A DNA stretch of 64,000 nucleotides from Syncephalis plumigaleata. Lineage: Eukaryota > Zoopagomycota > Zoopagomycetes > Zoopagales > Piptocephalidaceae. How positions within the stretch are numbered: the first letter of the stretch is position 1; each line of letters opens with the position of its first letter. The stretch is from the NCBI GenBank assembly GCA_025201365.1, contig JAIXMF010000001.1:1984001-2048000 (forward strand), written 5' to 3'. Below the pieces are notes generated by a model. That model had not been told where the DNA came from, did no database searches, and was given only the letters and a program-made list of their open reading frames with translations. This document shows, one piece after another, positions 61,066-64,000 of the stretch. The translations under genes and the position numbers were made by a program.

Positions 61066-63327
61066 TTAGTAATGATGACCTGGATGATGTGCCGTAATCG
61101 GGGAAGATGATGTCGATGATGCTGATGAGTAATTGTTTGCTGTACTAGTAGTAGAAGCAATAACAGCAGTAGCACCAGCAGTAGTAGTAGTAGTACTTGT
61201 TGGTTCATAGGACATCATAGTAGCGTGCTTATGATTCACACTTAACAATTGATCCGAAGCACTAGTAGACCAGTGTCGTGTATGAGTTGGTTCATAAGGA
61301 TGTGGTGAGGTTATTGATGGCGATGACGATGAAGGCAATGGTGGAGGTGGTGGTAGTGAAGGGACAAATCCATGTAAAGAAGGACGATGATGAAGCATGG
61401 ATTGTGGACATGAACTGGATCGTTGATGTTGAGATGATGTAGATGTAGTAGTAGTATTACTATTATTACTAGTAGCTGCTGTATTAGTAGACATTGTTAC
61501 TGAGCCATTGTTGCTATTCAGTCCAGGTGATCTAGTCGATGTATGATATGGATGAAAGTGATGATGTGGATGATGATGGTGATGATGATGATGATGATGA
61601 TGCGAATGGTATGAAGGGTGTGGAGATGGTAAGGTAACAGTAGGTGGTGGATACTGTGCAGATACAGGAGTGGGTACAGGAGCAGGTAGTGTATTAGGCT
61701 GACTGTTATGACTGATAGACATCAATGAAGATTGATTAGTACTCGTATTAGTAATACTATGATGACGTTGATGTTGTTGACTCATGGTCGATATGGAATG
61801 TGGACTTGTTGGCATAGCTGTAGCAGATAAAGGAGCCATCATACTGGATAGTTCAATACCTAAATGACTACTTTCTAACTCGAGACGTTCCATGTGTTTA
61901 CGTTCGTGCTTCTTTAGATCCTGCCGACGTTTGTAGCGTTTATCGCATACCTAAATAATAAATGAATAAATAAACATATATAGATATATGTGTAGATCAC
62001 TTACTCGACATCTTAATGGTGTCAATGGTACATGAACACGTAAATGAGATGTGATGTGATCACGCTTATTGGTAGTCGTTTGACAGTCCTCCCAGCAACA
62101 AGTTAAACAAAGATTACCGCGCGCATGTCGTCCCACATGATCATCACATAAATGTTGGTATAGCAATTCGGGTTCATAAAACTTGCGTGTGCATTGTTTC
62201 CAACGACAATGGTAAAGACGTGCTCGTTTACGTTGAGAATCATTGCTACTACCGCTATTGCTATTACTACCAGTAATAGCAGTATCATTGTTATTCCTAA
62301 TACTACCACTGCTACTACTAATCGGTGAATTCATACTATTCGCATCAAGTAGGAGAGTGGGTGCGCTACCGTGATGATTATGATAGAATGAATGCTGTCT
62401 GCTGCCTATAGGTGAATTGGCAGATGAAGCGGAAAGTGGTTGCGGTGATGGATGAGCCGATGGAAAAGGTAACGATAAATGATGTTGATGTTGATGATGT
62501 GGATGCGGATGTGCAGCAGCAGTAATAGAAGTAGCACTTGTATGCGTAGTAGCAGGTAGAATATGCACGCTTAGACTTGGTGGCATAGGAAGTACTGGTG
62601 ATGCGGATGCAGTACGATTAGGTGTACTATGATAGCTGAACGTATTACTATTACTACTATCTGCCGATGGATGATGTGGTTCTAGTAAACTAGACAAGGA
62701 AGGTAAAGGTGTATTATGTTGTGCGGATGATGATGATGATGATGATGCGGGTTGTTGTTGTTGTTGATGATGCGGCATTGTCGTAAAATAAGCATCTGTC
62801 TGAATAGACAATGTTGGTGCTGCAGTAGATGATGTAGATGATGATGGCGGTGGTGTAGGTGTAGGAGGTGTATGAGGTGTAGTAGGACTAGTCACCATAG
62901 ACATGCTTGTATTTGATAGATTGTTATAGTAGTAATGGCTATTACTGTTATTGTGGTTAGTCATCGTAGATATAGTCATAGGTGGGGAGGCAGAGCCCAT
63001 GGGTCGATCTAAAGGGCTTGGCAATGGCAATGACGACGAAGATGATGACGACGACAATGTCGAGAACACGGTCTGACTATGATTACGACGATGGTTGTGA
63101 TAATATTGATAATCGGTAGCCGTTGATATGAGACCAGGTTTATACTGCTGATGACACTCAGAATTGGGCTGTTGTAGCTGTTGAGTAGCAGTACTATTAC
63201 TAGTAGCAGTGGCTGTAAACGATTGATGAGGTGGCGATAATTGTCGCTTATACGGCGATGGTAAGCACTTCGAGAACGCAAGTTCTGAGACTTGCGGTTC
63301 AACAATATGTAAAAGCGACGACGACAT
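61066..63327 (-). CDS. ZF9: Rim101/PacC-like three-finger C2H2 transcription factor
   Basis: Exons 63327-62005 and 61950-61066 give 735 residues in frame. About 370 residues rich in Ser/Thr/Pro/His/Gln come first. The canonical finger block lies at about 374-460: [37 protein letters not shown] and [29 protein letters not shown] is very close to the PacC finger 3 signature (RPQDLKKH). The shared phase-0 intron (62004-61951) splits finger 3. The C-terminal 275 residues are low-complexity, with a ten-His run, Pro runs and many Ser/Thr, and no YPXL motif. The two large flanking regions are largely trinucleotide repeats at the DNA level and may vary in length between strains. Confidence 0.9.
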
Positions 63328-64000
63328 AGTAGTTTAGAGTAAGGGGAACAAGCCGGACACACTACTGGTCAAAAGCTTTTCAATCAACGAATTCTGTTGA
63401 CCAGCGCGAATACTGTATATGTATGTATGTATGTATGTATATATGTATGTAATCAATAACTCCCTATAGAAATAAGAACAACAAGAACAGTATATAAGTA
63501 ACCTATTTGTTAAAACGCGATAGTTCTTTTTTCAATATGTGTAATTACGTGAGATATTTAGAAAGATACTGCCGTCATGACAGTAGTAAGGGTCATTCAA
63601 TAAATAAGAGTCAATGTACTGTATGTATCTGTTATGTTTGTATATAAATATATATATATCACTATAATATCAATATATCAATATATAATATATATATATG
63701 TAAATGTAAATAGATGTATCGCTTTAACTAGAACGCTTCACTGATATGCAATTAATCAATCAATCAATCAAGATACTGGCTGTTACTGCGCTATTCAAGT
63801 GTTATCGTAGAAGGACAAAAGGAACAAACAAACAAACAAGCATACATACGCGCACACAAACGATAGTAAAGTCGATGTAGTAGTAGTAGTAGTAGTAGTA
63901 ATGTGGTGCTGAACAAGGATAAGTAAGAGGTGGTGAGCGAGAAATGAGTAAGGGCGAAGGCGAGCAAGAGATGTGCAGGGACGCAAGTGATAGGTTATAA
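63328..64000. other. Upstream region of ZF9 to the window end
   Basis: No supported gene. A GTAT run lies at 63415-63450, AT-rich sequence follows, then a (TAG)n run at 63877-63902. From 63800 to the end the + strand is purine-rich, as in other ZF upstream regions. Confidence 0.6.
63415..63450. repeat. (GTAT)n tetranucleotide repeat
   Basis: About eight GTAT units with one ATAT interruption. Confidence 0.9.

Noticed and set aside
1-64000. Search for tRNA genes, retroelements and capsid-bearing elements
   Set aside because: By eye I found no cloverleaf with B-box, no reverse transcriptase, integrase or capsid motif and no long terminal repeats; a tRNAscan or profile search could still find weak cases.

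Overview
This window looks like nuclear DNA of a fungus. The genes have many short introns (about 55 to 110 bases, usually GTAAGT donors), and the most frequent protein family is the Rim101/PacC class of three-finger C2H2 transcription factors, which is fungal. A Zuotin-like protein that keeps two C-terminal SANT domains, intron-rich genes and long spacers full of microsatellites suggest an early-diverging (non-Dikarya) fungus. That placement is inference.

Layout. 1-4.1 kb holds four items: the 3' part of a Zuotin/DNAJC2 gene (+), a small basic protein of unknown function (-), a fragment resembling the C-terminus of a Fanzor/TnpB-type nuclease, and a BAP31-like ER membrane protein (+). From 6.4 kb to 63.3 kb there are nine Rim101/PacC-like genes, called ZF1 to ZF9 here: ZF1 6428-8361 (-), ZF2 14782-17619 (-), ZF3 22443-24274 (-), ZF4 32625-34310 (-), ZF5 36294-37842 (-), ZF6 40659-42826 (-), ZF7 51105-52268 (+), ZF8 56422-59150 (+), ZF9 61066-63327 (-). 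Three other genes sit among them: a phosphatidylserine decarboxylase (19396-21540 +), a predicted secreted GPI-anchored protein (28330-29115 +) and a DDHD-domain phospholipase (29274-31284 -).

Main observation. The array appears to be a local expansion of a regulator that is usually present in one or a few copies. All nine copies carry a phase-0 intron at the same place, between the two cysteines of finger 3, so they descend from one gene. Five (ZF1, ZF2, ZF3, ZF7, ZF9) keep the exact 68-residue spacing from finger 1 to that intron. ZF4, ZF5, ZF6 and ZF8 have diverged fingers, and three of these are adjacent. ZF2 carries the most PacC-like features outside the fingers. ZF3 and ZF7 end seven residues after finger 3, so they lack any PacC-type C-terminal regulatory region.

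Other signals. Five of about 45 introns begin with GC rather than GT. The spacers are gene-poor (up to 8.3 kb) and strand-biased: pyrimidine-rich on the coding strand of the neighbouring ZF gene. Several hairpins lie 80-700 bases downstream of ZF stop codons, the best being a 120-base fold-back after ZF7. Seven places show a reading frame that continues only with a one-base backward step, five of them in the Zuotin gene; uncorrected sequence deletions are the simplest explanation. I see no rRNA, tRNA, CRISPR, retroelement or capsid genes.
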